Origin: Acidobacterium capsulatum ATCC 51196
GTDB taxonomy: Bacteria > Acidobacteriota > Terriglobia > Terriglobales > Acidobacteriaceae
DNA: 64,000 bases
Assembly: GCF_000022565.1 (NCBI RefSeq)
Contig: NC_012483.1
Coordinates: 2,790,001 to 2,854,000 of the forward strand
Direction: 5' to 3'
A model generated the notes under the pieces. It worked only from the letters and a program-made list of their open reading frames with translations. It had not been told where the DNA came from and did no database searches. Both the position numbers and the translations under genes were made by a program. Of this stretch, positions 37,562 through 47,101 are shown piece after piece (position 1 is the stretch's first letter; each line of letters begins with the position of its first letter).

Positions 37562-38452
37562 ATGTCCGAGATAACCAAGCATACTGATATTGCACAACAT
37601 CCGGCCGGCCCGGAGCACGGCGAGTCGATTCACCTGCCGGCGGGCACCTCGTGGCCCATCGTGCTGGCCTTTGGCTGCACCATGCTGCTGGGCGGAATTC
37701 TGCTCGGAGCCTACATCTCTCTGCTGGGTGCGGTTCTGGTGGTTTTTGGTTGCGTTGGCTGGTTCCGTCAGCTCTTTCCGCATGAGCACGCCGAGCATAT
37801 CCCGGTCGTGGTGCAACCCATTCACGTGGAGACAGTCCGCAAGAAGATCGATCGTTATGTTCTGCCGGGTAATTTGCCGGCCGATGCCGAGCCGCCGGTT
37901 TCCACGCCGATCATGGCAGGCCTCAAGGGCGGAATCGCGGGCGGTATCGCCATGGTCATTCCGGCCCTTATTTACGGGGTCGTGGCGCACCACAGCATCT
38001 GGTATCCGATCAACCTGCTGGGAGGCGCGGGCCTTACCGGCATGGGCAGCCTGAGCACGGCCAGCCTGAACGCCTTCCATCCGGCCACATTCATCATCGC
38101 GATCGTGATTCACATCACCACATCGCTGCTGGTGGGCCTGCTCTATGGCGCCCTGCTACCTTTGCTGCCTCGTCATCCGATCGTACTGGGCGGCATCGTG
38201 ACGCCGCTGCTCTGGACAGGTCTGCTGCACTCCTCGCTCGGCCTGATCAATCCCACTTTTGACGTCCGCATCTCGTGGCCCTGGTTTGTGGTTTCGCAGA
38301 TTGCCTTTGGCCTGGTGGCCGGCTGGATTGTCTCGCGGGATGAGAGCTACCGGCGTGTTCAGAAACTTCCGTTCGCCATGCGAGCGGGTTTGGAGATTCC
38401 AGGAATCATGCACGAAAGCGACAAGAACGGAAACGGGGAGGGCTCGCACTGA
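37562..38452 (+). CDS. Uncharacterised membrane protein of the bc-caa3 operon
   Basis: A 296-residue protein with about six hydrophobic segments. I do not recognise it. The N-terminal part (about 25-70) has two helices between a short soluble tail and a histidine-rich FPHEHAEHIP, resembling small subunit IV-like proteins of oxidases. The remaining four segments (about 120-145, 180-208, 210-235 and 238-262) are Gly- and Leu-rich and contain AHHSIWYPINLLGG. A charged tail ends ESDKNGNGEGSH. No heme or metal motif is evident. It starts 4 bases after coxC and overlaps the next gene by one base, so a structural or assembly role is plausible. Confidence 0.75.
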   Translation: MSEITKHTDIAQHPAGPEHGESIHLPAGTSWPIVLAFGCTMLLGGILLGAYISLLGAVLVVFGCVGWFRQLFPHEHAEHIPVVVQPIHVETVRKKIDRYVLPGNLPADAEPPVSTPIMAGLKGGIAGGIAMVIPALIYGVVAHHSIWYPINLLGGAGLTGMGSLSTASLNAFHPATFIIAIVIHITTSLLVGLLYGALLPLLPRHPIVLGGIVTPLLWTGLLHSSLGLINPTFDVRISWPWFVVSQIAFGLVAGWIVSRDESYRRVQKLPFAMRAGLEIPGIMHESDKNGNGEGSH

Positions 38453-39147
38453 TGCGCCGCCGTTACCTTCTGCCTATCGTCTGTGTCTTCGCGGTGAGTC
38501 TGCTCAGCGGATGCAAGAATCTGCCCGGTTATCCGAAGCCCGCCTGGCAGCCTCCTAAAGATGAGACCAGCTTCAAGGTTCTCTACACGCAGAATTGCGC
38601 CTCCTGCCATGGCGAAAACGGTCGCAATGGCACTGCCATAGCGCTGAACAATCCCGAGTATCTGGCCATCGCCAATGATGCGGCCCTTCATCAGGCCGTC
38701 ACCAACGGCGTACCCAACTCGCTGATGCCGGCCTTTGCCATGTCGGCCGGCGGCATGCTCACGAGCCAGCAGGTGGATATCATCGTCTCTGGCATTCGCC
38801 AGCACTGGGGTAAGCCGAACGCGCTGGCGGGAGCCACGCCCCCGGCCTATCTGCAGCCGGCTACGGGCGGCAACGCGCAGCAGGGACGCCAGGATTACAT
38901 CCAATACTGCCTCTCCTGCCACAACAGCAAGCAGACGAACATCACGAACACTTCGTATCTTGCGTTGATCAGCGATCAGGCCCTGCGCAGCATCATCATT
39001 GCCGGACGCCCTGACCTCGGCCAGCCCGACTGGAGAAATGACAAGCCGGGCCACCCTTTGACCGATCAGGAAGTCACCGACATTGTTACCTATCTGGGGT
39101 CGCTCCGCGTACAGAACCCCGGACAACCGTATTCGTCGTATGAGTGA
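38452..39147 (+). CDS. Diheme cytochrome c lipoprotein
   Basis: A 231-residue exported cytochrome. A lipoprotein signal ends LLSGC, so lipid would attach to C21. Two class I heme-binding motifs are seen: CASCH near residue 47 and CLSCH near 153, each in its own domain. GVPNSLMPAFAM supplies a likely methionine ligand for the first heme. It should shuttle electrons between the bc part and the caa3 oxidase on the outer face of the inner membrane. Its ATG overlaps the previous stop (TGATG). Confidence 0.92.
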   Translation: MRRRYLLPIVCVFAVSLLSGCKNLPGYPKPAWQPPKDETSFKVLYTQNCASCHGENGRNGTAIALNNPEYLAIANDAALHQAVTNGVPNSLMPAFAMSAGGMLTSQQVDIIVSGIRQHWGKPNALAGATPPAYLQPATGGNAQQGRQDYIQYCLSCHNSKQTNITNTSYLALISDQALRSIIIAGRPDLGQPDWRNDKPGHPLTDQEVTDIVTYLGSLRVQNPGQPYSSYE

Positions 39148-39155
39148 GGAACAAC

Positions 39156-39767
39156 GTGACTGAAGAAACTGGCACCCATAGCGAACCCTCGGATTACAGC
39201 CAGCACTCCGCCACGAACGATCAACTGTCGATCTCACGCCGCTGGCTGCTGCTCAAGATCGGCGTTGCGTTCAACGCCGTCGTCGGGCTGGTTCTGGCCA
39301 CGCCGATCATCGGCTATCTGCTGGCTCCGATGAAAAAGGATCGCGCCTATAAGTCGTGGGTTTCGCTCGGCGGGATTGAGAAATTTCCCGTTGGCCAGAC
39401 TCGTCTGGCGACCTATGTGAACCCATGGAAGAGCCCTTCGGACGGGCAGACAGACGATATTCCATGCTGGGTGCAGCGGCGGACGAAAACCGAATTCACG
39501 GTGTTCGCCATTAACTGCGCTCACCTCGGCTGCCCGGTGCGCTGGTTTCCCCAGTCGCAGCTTTTCATGTGCCCCTGCCACGGCGGCGTGTACTACGCCG
39601 ATGGTTCGGTGGCCGCGGGTCCGCCTCCGAGAGGCCTGTTCAAGTACCAGAGCAAGATTGTGGGTGGCGATCTGCAGATCTTCGCCGGCCAGATTCCTAC
39701 GCTCTCCAACACGGCGCAGCTCGTGAACATCGGTGGCTGCAAGGGAGATTCCCCATGCGCGGGCTAG
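39156..39767 (+). CDS. Rieske iron-sulfur protein
   Basis: A protein of 203 residues with one N-terminal membrane anchor (about 35-58, LLKIGVAFNAVVGLVLATPIIGYL) and a periplasmic Rieske domain. The [2Fe-2S] ligands lie in CAHLGC and CPCHGG; both outer cysteines for the stabilising disulfide are present. It receives electrons from quinol in the bc complex. GTG 39156 is preferred because AGGA lies five bases before it; GTG 39144 is an alternative. The gene overlaps cytochrome b by 13 bases. Confidence 0.93.
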   Translation: MTEETGTHSEPSDYSQHSATNDQLSISRRWLLLKIGVAFNAVVGLVLATPIIGYLLAPMKKDRAYKSWVSLGGIEKFPVGQTRLATYVNPWKSPSDGQTDDIPCWVQRRTKTEFTVFAINCAHLGCPVRWFPQSQLFMCPCHGGVYYADGSVAAGPPPRGLFKYQSKIVGGDLQIFAGQIPTLSNTAQLVNIGGCKGDSPCAG

Positions 39768-41308
39768 ACAAAGCAAAGAAGGTTTATGACTGGCTTGAGT
39801 TCCGGGTCGGGTTTGAAAAGCCCGTCAAGGAAGCCGCTCTGCACCCGGTGCCGCGTAATACCGCCAGCTGGTGGTATGTGTTCGGCAGCGCGGCCTTTAC
39901 GCTGCTGATGCTGCAGGTTTTCACGGGCATTCTGCTGGCGCTTATTTATGTGCCGTCGGCAGGGCAGGCATGGCAGAGCCTGAACTTTATCAATCATGAC
40001 CTGACCCTGGGCTGGTTTGTCCGGGCGGTGCACAACTGGGGATCGAACTTCATGGTCGCCATTGTGCTCATCCATATGGTGCAGGTCTTCCTGTTTGGCG
40101 CCTATAAGTTTCCGCGCGAACTCACCTGGATGGTCGGCGTCTTTCTGCTGCTGCTGACCCTGGGTATGGCCTTCACCGGTCAGGTGCTTCGCTTTGATCA
40201 GGACGCCTACTGGGGCCTGGGTATCGGCGTCTCCATTACCGGCCGTGTTCCTTTCATCGGGGGACAATTAGTCCACCTGCTGTTAGGCGGTCCAATCATA
40301 GGCGGCGCCACGCTCAGCCACTTCTTTGACCTGCACGTGTTCATTATGCCGGCGGCACTGCTTGGCCTGGCTGGTCTGCACGTGTGGATGGTGCTGCGCC
40401 TCGGCATTAACGAGTGGCCGATGCCTGGCCGCATGGTCAAGCGCACCACCTACATGAAGGAGTACCACGAGCTCACCCACACGGATGGCGTGCCCTTTGT
40501 GCCGGTCGCCCTGTGGAAGGACATCGTCTTCTCCGGCGCCATCATTGCAGCGGTACTGGTGTGCGCGGCGATTCTGGGTCCCAAGGGACCCGGCGGTGCG
40601 CCGAACCCGACATACATTCGCACGGCTCCCAAGCCGGACTTCTTCTTCCTCTGGATCTATACCGCGCTGGCCATGCTGCCGCCGTGGATGGAGACACCGC
40701 TGCTGCTGACAGCGCCGATCATCGGCATCGTCGGCCTGCTGTCGGTGCCGCTCATTGCCTCAGAGGGGGAGAAGAGCTGGCATCGCCGACCGGTGGCCGT
40801 GCTTACGGTTGCTCTGGTCGCGGTGGCATGGGGAACGCTGACCCACCTCGGTACCTATGAGCCCTGGAGCCCGCACATGAATGCGTGGAGCAAGGACACT
40901 ATGCCGGTGAAGTTTGTCCACCAGGACTCGCCCCTCGAACGCCGTGGCGCGGTGGTCTTCCAGGAAAAGCAGTGCCGTAACTGCCATGAGATTGCCGGCG
41001 AAGGCGGTCACCGTGGTCCAGCTCTTGACGATGTGGCGACCAACATGACGCAGGATCAGTTGATTCGCCAGGTGCTGCAGGGCGGCGGCAATATGCCGGC
41101 TTACGGTAAGAACCTGACACCGCCGCAGGTGAAGGCGCTCATCGCCTTCCTGGAAACGCTGCATGGCCCCAATCAGAAGCCGGCGATGGACGCCTCGCAG
41201 CACTTTGACGAGAGCTTGGTTCACACTGGCGTCACTGTGCCAGCGCAGACCATGCCCTTTGCTCCTCCGGCGGGCAGCGGCTCTCAGAACAGCGATCCGA
41301 TGAAGTAG
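39755..41308 (+). CDS. Cytochrome b fused to cytochrome c (bc complex)
   Basis: A 517-residue fusion. The cytochrome b part (about 1-390) has two pairs of heme-ligating histidines spaced on helices 2 and 4 (HNWGSNFMVAIVLIH and HVFIMPAALLGLAGLH). The Qo-site motif, usually PEWY, reads P294-D-F-F297. A C-terminal cytochrome c domain has heme ligands C407, C410 and H411 (CRNCHE) and MPAYGKNL for the methionine. A Ser/Pro-rich tail ends the protein. AAGGGAG before the ATG supports the start inside the Rieske gene. It oxidises quinol, probably menaquinol, and passes electrons onward. Confidence 0.93.
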   Translation: MRGLDKAKKVYDWLEFRVGFEKPVKEAALHPVPRNTASWWYVFGSAAFTLLMLQVFTGILLALIYVPSAGQAWQSLNFINHDLTLGWFVRAVHNWGSNFMVAIVLIHMVQVFLFGAYKFPRELTWMVGVFLLLLTLGMAFTGQVLRFDQDAYWGLGIGVSITGRVPFIGGQLVHLLLGGPIIGGATLSHFFDLHVFIMPAALLGLAGLHVWMVLRLGINEWPMPGRMVKRTTYMKEYHELTHTDGVPFVPVALWKDIVFSGAIIAAVLVCAAILGPKGPGGAPNPTYIRTAPKPDFFFLWIYTALAMLPPWMETPLLLTAPIIGIVGLLSVPLIASEGEKSWHRRPVAVLTVALVAVAWGTLTHLGTYEPWSPHMNAWSKDTMPVKFVHQDSPLERRGAVVFQEKQCRNCHEIAGEGGHRGPALDDVATNMTQDQLIRQVLQGGGNMPAYGKNLTPPQVKALIAFLETLHGPNQKPAMDASQHFDESLVHTGVTVPAQTMPFAPPAGSGSQNSDPMK

Positions 41309-41329
41309 TTGTCAGGTCGCTCCAGACGC

Positions 41330-41367
41330 AGAAAGGCCGTCGCACACCGCGACGGCCTTTCTTTTTT
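41330..41367 (+). terminator. Strong intrinsic terminator of the bc-caa3 operon
   Basis: A 14-bp stem (core AAAGGCCGTCGC/GCGACGGCCTTT) with a 5-base loop is followed by six Ts. It also lies at the 3' end of the convergent TM2 gene and could serve both. Confidence 0.9.
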
Positions 41368-41389
41368 GCTCGATGGAGTCAGCGAAATT

Positions 41390-41722
41390 TCAGTACTTGT
41401 AGACCGCCGGCGATGGCATCTGCCCACGCACCCAGGCAGAGATCTGCATGGCGTGGTTCAGGTTCCAGGTGCGCACGCGGCTTGGCATGAAGAAGCACTC
41501 AATTATTCCCAGCAGCGTGGGAATTCCGGTCCAGCAGAAGAGAATGTAGAGAATGCCGGCCGTTGTCTCCCCGAGATAGAAGCGATGCGCGCCGAAGGTC
41601 CCCAGAAAGAGAGCCAATAATGCACCCAGCAGTTCATCTTTCTGCACCATGGCCATGTGCTGGTAAAAGAGGGCCTGCTGCGCGGGACTTGCATCCGCGG
41701 GATAGTAGTTGGCTGGGGTCAT
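41390..41722 (-). CDS. TM2-domain membrane protein
   Basis: A 110-residue protein. After a short soluble N-terminus, the TM2 domain (about 33-90) shows two helices linked by the family's GTFGAHRFYLGE turn, then GILYILFCWTGIPTLLGIIE. The tail contains NLNHAMQISAW. The start is set by a very good Shine-Dalgarno (AAGGAGG) five bases before ATG 41722; the frame is open further upstream but not family-like. Function of TM2 proteins in bacteria is unclear. Confidence 0.85.
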   Translation of the reverse strand: MTPANYYPADASPAQQALFYQHMAMVQKDELLGALLALFLGTFGAHRFYLGETTAGILYILFCWTGIPTLLGIIECFFMPSRVRTWNLNHAMQISAWVRGQMPSPAVYKY

Positions 41723-41917
41723 CGCATCCTCCTTCGGTTGCACGCGTGAGTCTTCAAACGGCCCGGCCAGGAATGTGTTCCTCTGAGCCTGCGCCGGCCC
41801 TTCTGATTTGCTATAGAGTGATACGCAGGCAGGTGCATTCCGGTTCCAGTGCCGAGGGCTACTCTGGGGGCTCAGGCAGCCTGTAAAGCCAGGCGCGCAT
41901 CCGTCCAACGGACCCCT

Positions 41918-43846
41918 ATGGCGACGGAAACAGCTTCACGCACCCGGAAAGCGCTCTTCGACAGTCATCCAGCCTGGATGCTGGCGCTGGTCATTGCCGC
42001 GCTCTATTTTGGGCGCGACATCTTTATTCCACTGGCGATGGCGCTGATTCTGAGCTTTTTGCTGACGCCGCTGGCCGAGCGCGTCGAGCACCGCCTGCAT
42101 CTGCGCCGCACGCCTTCTGTGATTCTGGTGGCGATCGTGGCCTTTGGGTGCATGGCCATCATTGGCTGGGTGGTAGCCGCGCAGCTTCTCACGGTGGTGG
42201 ATGCGCTACCCAACTACCGGGACAATATTCAGGCGAAGATTGATGCCATTCACGCCCCTGCCAAGGGCCCGGTGGCGCAGGCCGTCCGTAGTATTCAGGA
42301 GATCAGCAACGCGCTCTCCTCCGGTGCGCCGCAACCGGCTCCGGCTCCCGAGGTGCAATTGCCCTCATTCCGCCGCATGACGCGGGCTGATCTGGAGAAG
42401 GAAATTCTGCGGCTGCAGGCCGAGTCGCAGGCCAATACGAACAAAGGCCCCACACCGGTCATGGTGGTTTCGCCGCCTGTCTCTGAAACTGCATATCTGG
42501 GCACCATTCTGTTGCCGGTGGTCAAACCGCTGGGCATTCTTGCGGCGATGCTTGTTTTCACGGTCTACATGCTGCTGCGGCGAGAGGACTTGCGCAATCG
42601 CGTGCTGCTGCTGGCCGGGGTGGGCCACATCAACGTCATGAGCCAGGCGCTCAACGATGCCGCCGAGCGCATCAGCCGCTACCTGCGCATGAATGTGCTG
42701 GTCAATGCCGGCTTTGGCGCCGTGGTTGGCATTGGCCTCTATCTGCTGCACGTGCCCAACGCCACTTTGTGGGGTGTGCTGGTGGGCCTGATGCGACTTG
42801 TGCCCTATTTTGGCATCTGGGCGGCCGGCTCTGTCACTTTCATCTTCACGCTGGCGGTTTTTCCGGGGTGGTGGCATCCGCTCTTTGTGGCGATGATGCT
42901 GGTCGCCATCGAGCTGCTGATCAGTAATTTTTTTGAGCCCTGGTTTTATGGCAGCCATACCGGTGTTTCTTCGCTGGCGCTGCTGGTCTCGGCTATCGTC
43001 TGGACGATTCTATGGGGATGGGCGGGGCTGATTCTTTCGACGCCGCTGACCGTCTGCCTGATCGTGATTGGCCAGCATATTCCGCAGTTGCGGTTTCTGC
43101 AGATTCTGCTGGGAGACGATGCGGAACTGGAGCCGGAAGCTGCCTTGTATGAGCGCCTGCTGGCCATGGACCAGGCCGAGGCGCGCACCATCGCCTACCA
43201 GTACCTCGAAGAGCGCAGCCTGCTCGAACTCTATGACAGCGTGCTGCTACCGGCGCTGGTGCTGGCCGAGCAGGACCGTCACAAGGGCGATCTGGATGAG
43301 GTGCGGACCACGTATGTGCATCAATCCATTGCCGAGATCATCGCCGAGGTGGCCGAACACAAGCCTGCATGGCCCCCGAGCCTTGAGGCTGTGATGCAGC
43401 GTGCGCCGGCCCTGCGTTGCGGGCCCGTGGTTTGCGTGGCCGCCTCAGACTATGCGGATGAACTCGCCGCAGGCATGATGGCACATCTGCTCGAACGCGC
43501 CGGGCGAGACACGCTGCTGTTGCCCTCGAACGCGCTCTCTCCTGAGATTCTGGAGCGCCTCGCCCAGGAGAAGGACACGGTGCTCTGCCTCTCGGCGCTG
43601 CCGCCCTTTGCCTTCGCGCATGCCCGCGCCCTGTGCCTGCAATTGCGGCAGCAGATGCCAGACCAGCGCATCGCCGTCGGCTTATGGAGTGAGCAGGAAG
43701 ACCAGTCAGAGATGGTCGTGCGCTTTGGAAAGGCTGCGCCGAGCACCGTGTTCTTCACCATGCGCGAGGCAATGACTTACCTGCTGGGCTGCGAAAATCC
43801 GCGCCCTGCACAGATGATGCCCGAAAGCTCCGCCACTGGGGTTTGA
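41918..43846 (+). CDS. AI-2E/PerM-family membrane protein with extra C-terminal domain
   Basis: A 642-residue protein. The first 400 residues are a typical AI-2 exporter-like (PerM) transporter, with an N-terminal helix pair (DIFIPLAMALILSFLLTPLAE) and the conserved LWGVLVGLMRLVPYFGIW. A periplasmic loop is enlarged by a Pro-rich segment (about 115-170). From about 400 to the end follows a soluble region: a helical part (EARTIAYQYLEERSL), then about 120 residues that look like an alpha/beta fold (VVCVAASDYADELAAGMMAHLLERAG). That arrangement recalls a B12-binding-like or receiver-like fold, but ligand motifs are not clear. The chosen ATG lacks an obvious Shine-Dalgarno. Confidence 0.82.
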   Translation: MATETASRTRKALFDSHPAWMLALVIAALYFGRDIFIPLAMALILSFLLTPLAERVEHRLHLRRTPSVILVAIVAFGCMAIIGWVVAAQLLTVVDALPNYRDNIQAKIDAIHAPAKGPVAQAVRSIQEISNALSSGAPQPAPAPEVQLPSFRRMTRADLEKEILRLQAESQANTNKGPTPVMVVSPPVSETAYLGTILLPVVKPLGILAAMLVFTVYMLLRREDLRNRVLLLAGVGHINVMSQALNDAAERISRYLRMNVLVNAGFGAVVGIGLYLLHVPNATLWGVLVGLMRLVPYFGIWAAGSVTFIFTLAVFPGWWHPLFVAMMLVAIELLISNFFEPWFYGSHTGVSSLALLVSAIVWTILWGWAGLILSTPLTVCLIVIGQHIPQLRFLQILLGDDAELEPEAALYERLLAMDQAEARTIAYQYLEERSLLELYDSVLLPALVLAEQDRHKGDLDEVRTTYVHQSIAEIIAEVAEHKPAWPPSLEAVMQRAPALRCGPVVCVAASDYADELAAGMMAHLLERAGRDTLLLPSNALSPEILERLAQEKDTVLCLSALPPFAFAHARALCLQLRQQMPDQRIAVGLWSEQEDQSEMVVRFGKAAPSTVFFTMREAMTYLLGCENPRPAQMMPESSATGV

Positions 43847-43867
43847 TCCTGACGCGTGCAAGATAGA

Positions 43868-43894
43868 AAGGCCGCTCCGGATGGGAGCGGCCTT
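43868..43894 (+). terminator. Hairpin after perM-like gene (copy 1 of an identical pair)
   Basis: AAGGCCGCTCC pairs with GGAGCGGCCTT (11 bp, 5-base loop), 22 bases after the stop. An identical hairpin lies at 44037-44063. Confidence 0.7.
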
Positions 43895-43940
43895 CAGACT
43901 GGTGACAAAGTTGAATTGGAGCAGAGCAAACATCGCGCAG

Positions 43941-44001
43941 GGGCTAAAGCCCGCTGATTTCATTGGGCTTGATCGGCATGACTGAAGTCATGCCCTGTTA
44001 C
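43941..44001. repeat. Dispersed hairpin repeat R1 (modules C and A)
   Basis: GGGCTAAAGCCC (43941-43952) is followed by the perfect palindrome GGCATGACT-GA-AGTCATGCC (43975-43994) with the tail CTGTTAC. The same modules recur near 50.7, 52.1 and 61.8 kb. Confidence 0.75.
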
Positions 44002-44036
44002 AAAACGATTGCTGCATAGGTTTGTCATCAACCTCA

Positions 44037-44063
44037 AAGGCCGCTCCGGATGGGAGCGGCCTT
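44037..44063 (-). terminator. Hairpin at the 3' end of rpoD (copy 2 of an identical pair)
   Basis: The same 27 bases as at 43868-43894, extended by one extra A-T pair. It lies 22 bases past the rpoD stop and is likely its terminator; T-runs exist on both sides. Confidence 0.7.
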
Positions 44064-44085
44064 TTTGCATTCGTAGCTGTTTTGC

Positions 44086-45765
<1,680 letters not shown>

Positions 45766-46271
45766 GCGGATTCGTCTCCCGCGAATATGGTCGGATCTGG
45801 CGTTGAATCGGACGAAGTGCGATCGAGGCCATGACAGGCATGTCCCATTGCGAACAAAGTCGCGGGACGATGGGCGCACCTTCCCCCAAAGACTTATAGA
45901 GTATCATGCGAGGGGTCTTCACTGGTACGACGCGTTGGTTTCCCGCGGACCTGACATGCCCTCCACGATCCGCTCCTGCAAGAACAGATCCCATAGGTAT
46001 AGATGTGGAAAACGGCATTTTGTTGCAGTCCGGGGTCAAAATACCCGCTGAGGCCGGTATTCCGGCTGCTCAGACGAGCCGCTCCTATCCAGATCGCCAC
46101 CCGTAAGCGTGTGACCGGGGATGTGGCAGGGCAATAGATCTGACGCCAAAGTGGTAGGCCGGGTTGGGCGGAGAAACCCTGTCCGGCACTCCCTTTGGGC
46201 CCGGCCGTTGGTTAAGATAAGCTAGCAGTCCGCAGGCAAGTCCCCCCGATGAGCAGCGGATGGGAGATTGC
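45766..46271. other. Divergent promoter region of rpoD and the DUF4397 gene
   Basis: About 500 bases with no credible gene. GATACTCTATAAG (complement, near 45890-45905) may contain the rpoD -10. TAAGATAAGC near 46214-46223 may serve the plus-strand gene. Neither has a strong -35. Confidence 0.4.
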
Positions 46272-46976
46272 ATGTCTTTGCGCAAGTCGAGGTATCTGGC
46301 TGCCGCTCTGGCCGTGGCGGCCACGGTGGGCGTCCTGAGCGGATGCCAGTCGGTGGCCGGTTCGCAGGCCGTGAGCCTGGTGCGGGTCATTGATGCCTCC
46401 TACAACGCCCCGGCGGTGGACGTGTATGTTGGGCAAACTCAGATTGCCGGGAATATTGCCGCGCCGTTCATCAGCAACTATGCCATTCTGAGCCCCGGCG
46501 TGCAGACGACCAAGATCGACAGCACCGGCACCACCAAGGTGCTCGCCACGGTGAGCGGAAATTATCTGGCCAGCACGCAGCACTCCCTTTATCTCTCCGA
46601 CTCGGGCACCAGCTTTACGGCGACCCTGCTCACTGACCAGGTGACGGCGGCTCCGGCCGGCGACTTTGACGTGCGCTTTCTGCAGAACGCCAACGCGGTG
46701 GGCAGTGTGGATATTTACCTCGTTCCGGATGGCAGCAAGTTTGCCGCCGCCACGCCGATTGCGGCGAATCTCGCGCCGGGGCAGGTGACCAGCTACATTC
46801 CGGTGGCGGCGGGCAGCTACCAGCTCGTGATTGCCCCGGCCGGCAGCACCAAGGCCAGCTATACCGGCAGCGCCGTGGTTTACGCCTCGGGCCAAGTGCG
46901 TACCCTGCTCATCACGGACCAGCCCAATGTGGACCAGCAGCCCATCAACGTAGTGGTGGGCGACGATGTGGATTAA
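46272..46976 (+). CDS. DUF4397-domain lipoprotein
   Basis: A 234-residue exported protein. A lipoprotein signal ends VLSGC, so C24 or a nearby cysteine would be lipidated. The mature part is beta-rich and repeats a DUF4397-like unit twice: VRVIDASYNAPAVDVYVG near 35-52 and VRFLQNANAVGSVDIYLVPDG near 135-155. It is rich in Ala, Thr, Ser and Val, as in surface adhesin-like domains. GGGAG five bases before ATG 46272 sets the start over the ATG at 46260. The role is unknown, probably envelope or surface. Confidence 0.8.
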   Translation: MSLRKSRYLAAALAVAATVGVLSGCQSVAGSQAVSLVRVIDASYNAPAVDVYVGQTQIAGNIAAPFISNYAILSPGVQTTKIDSTGTTKVLATVSGNYLASTQHSLYLSDSGTSFTATLLTDQVTAAPAGDFDVRFLQNANAVGSVDIYLVPDGSKFAAATPIAANLAPGQVTSYIPVAAGSYQLVIAPAGSTKASYTGSAVVYASGQVRTLLITDQPNVDQQPINVVVGDDVD

Positions 46977-47088
46977 GAGCCGAAAGGCCAGGCGCGGGGC
47001 GCCAGATCTCGTGGCAGGAGAGACGAGCTTCTCCCCTTCTGGCGTGAAGCCGAATTAGGCCGGGTCGCAAACTTTACCTCAAAACGGC

Positions 47089-47094
47089 TATGCT
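47089..47094 (+). promoter_or_regulatory. -10-like TATGCT, 7 nt before the start codon
   Basis: TATGCT ends 7 bases before ATG 47102 and no Shine-Dalgarno lies between, suggesting a leaderless mRNA. Confidence 0.4.
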
Positions 47095-47101
47095 GGTCGC
47101 C

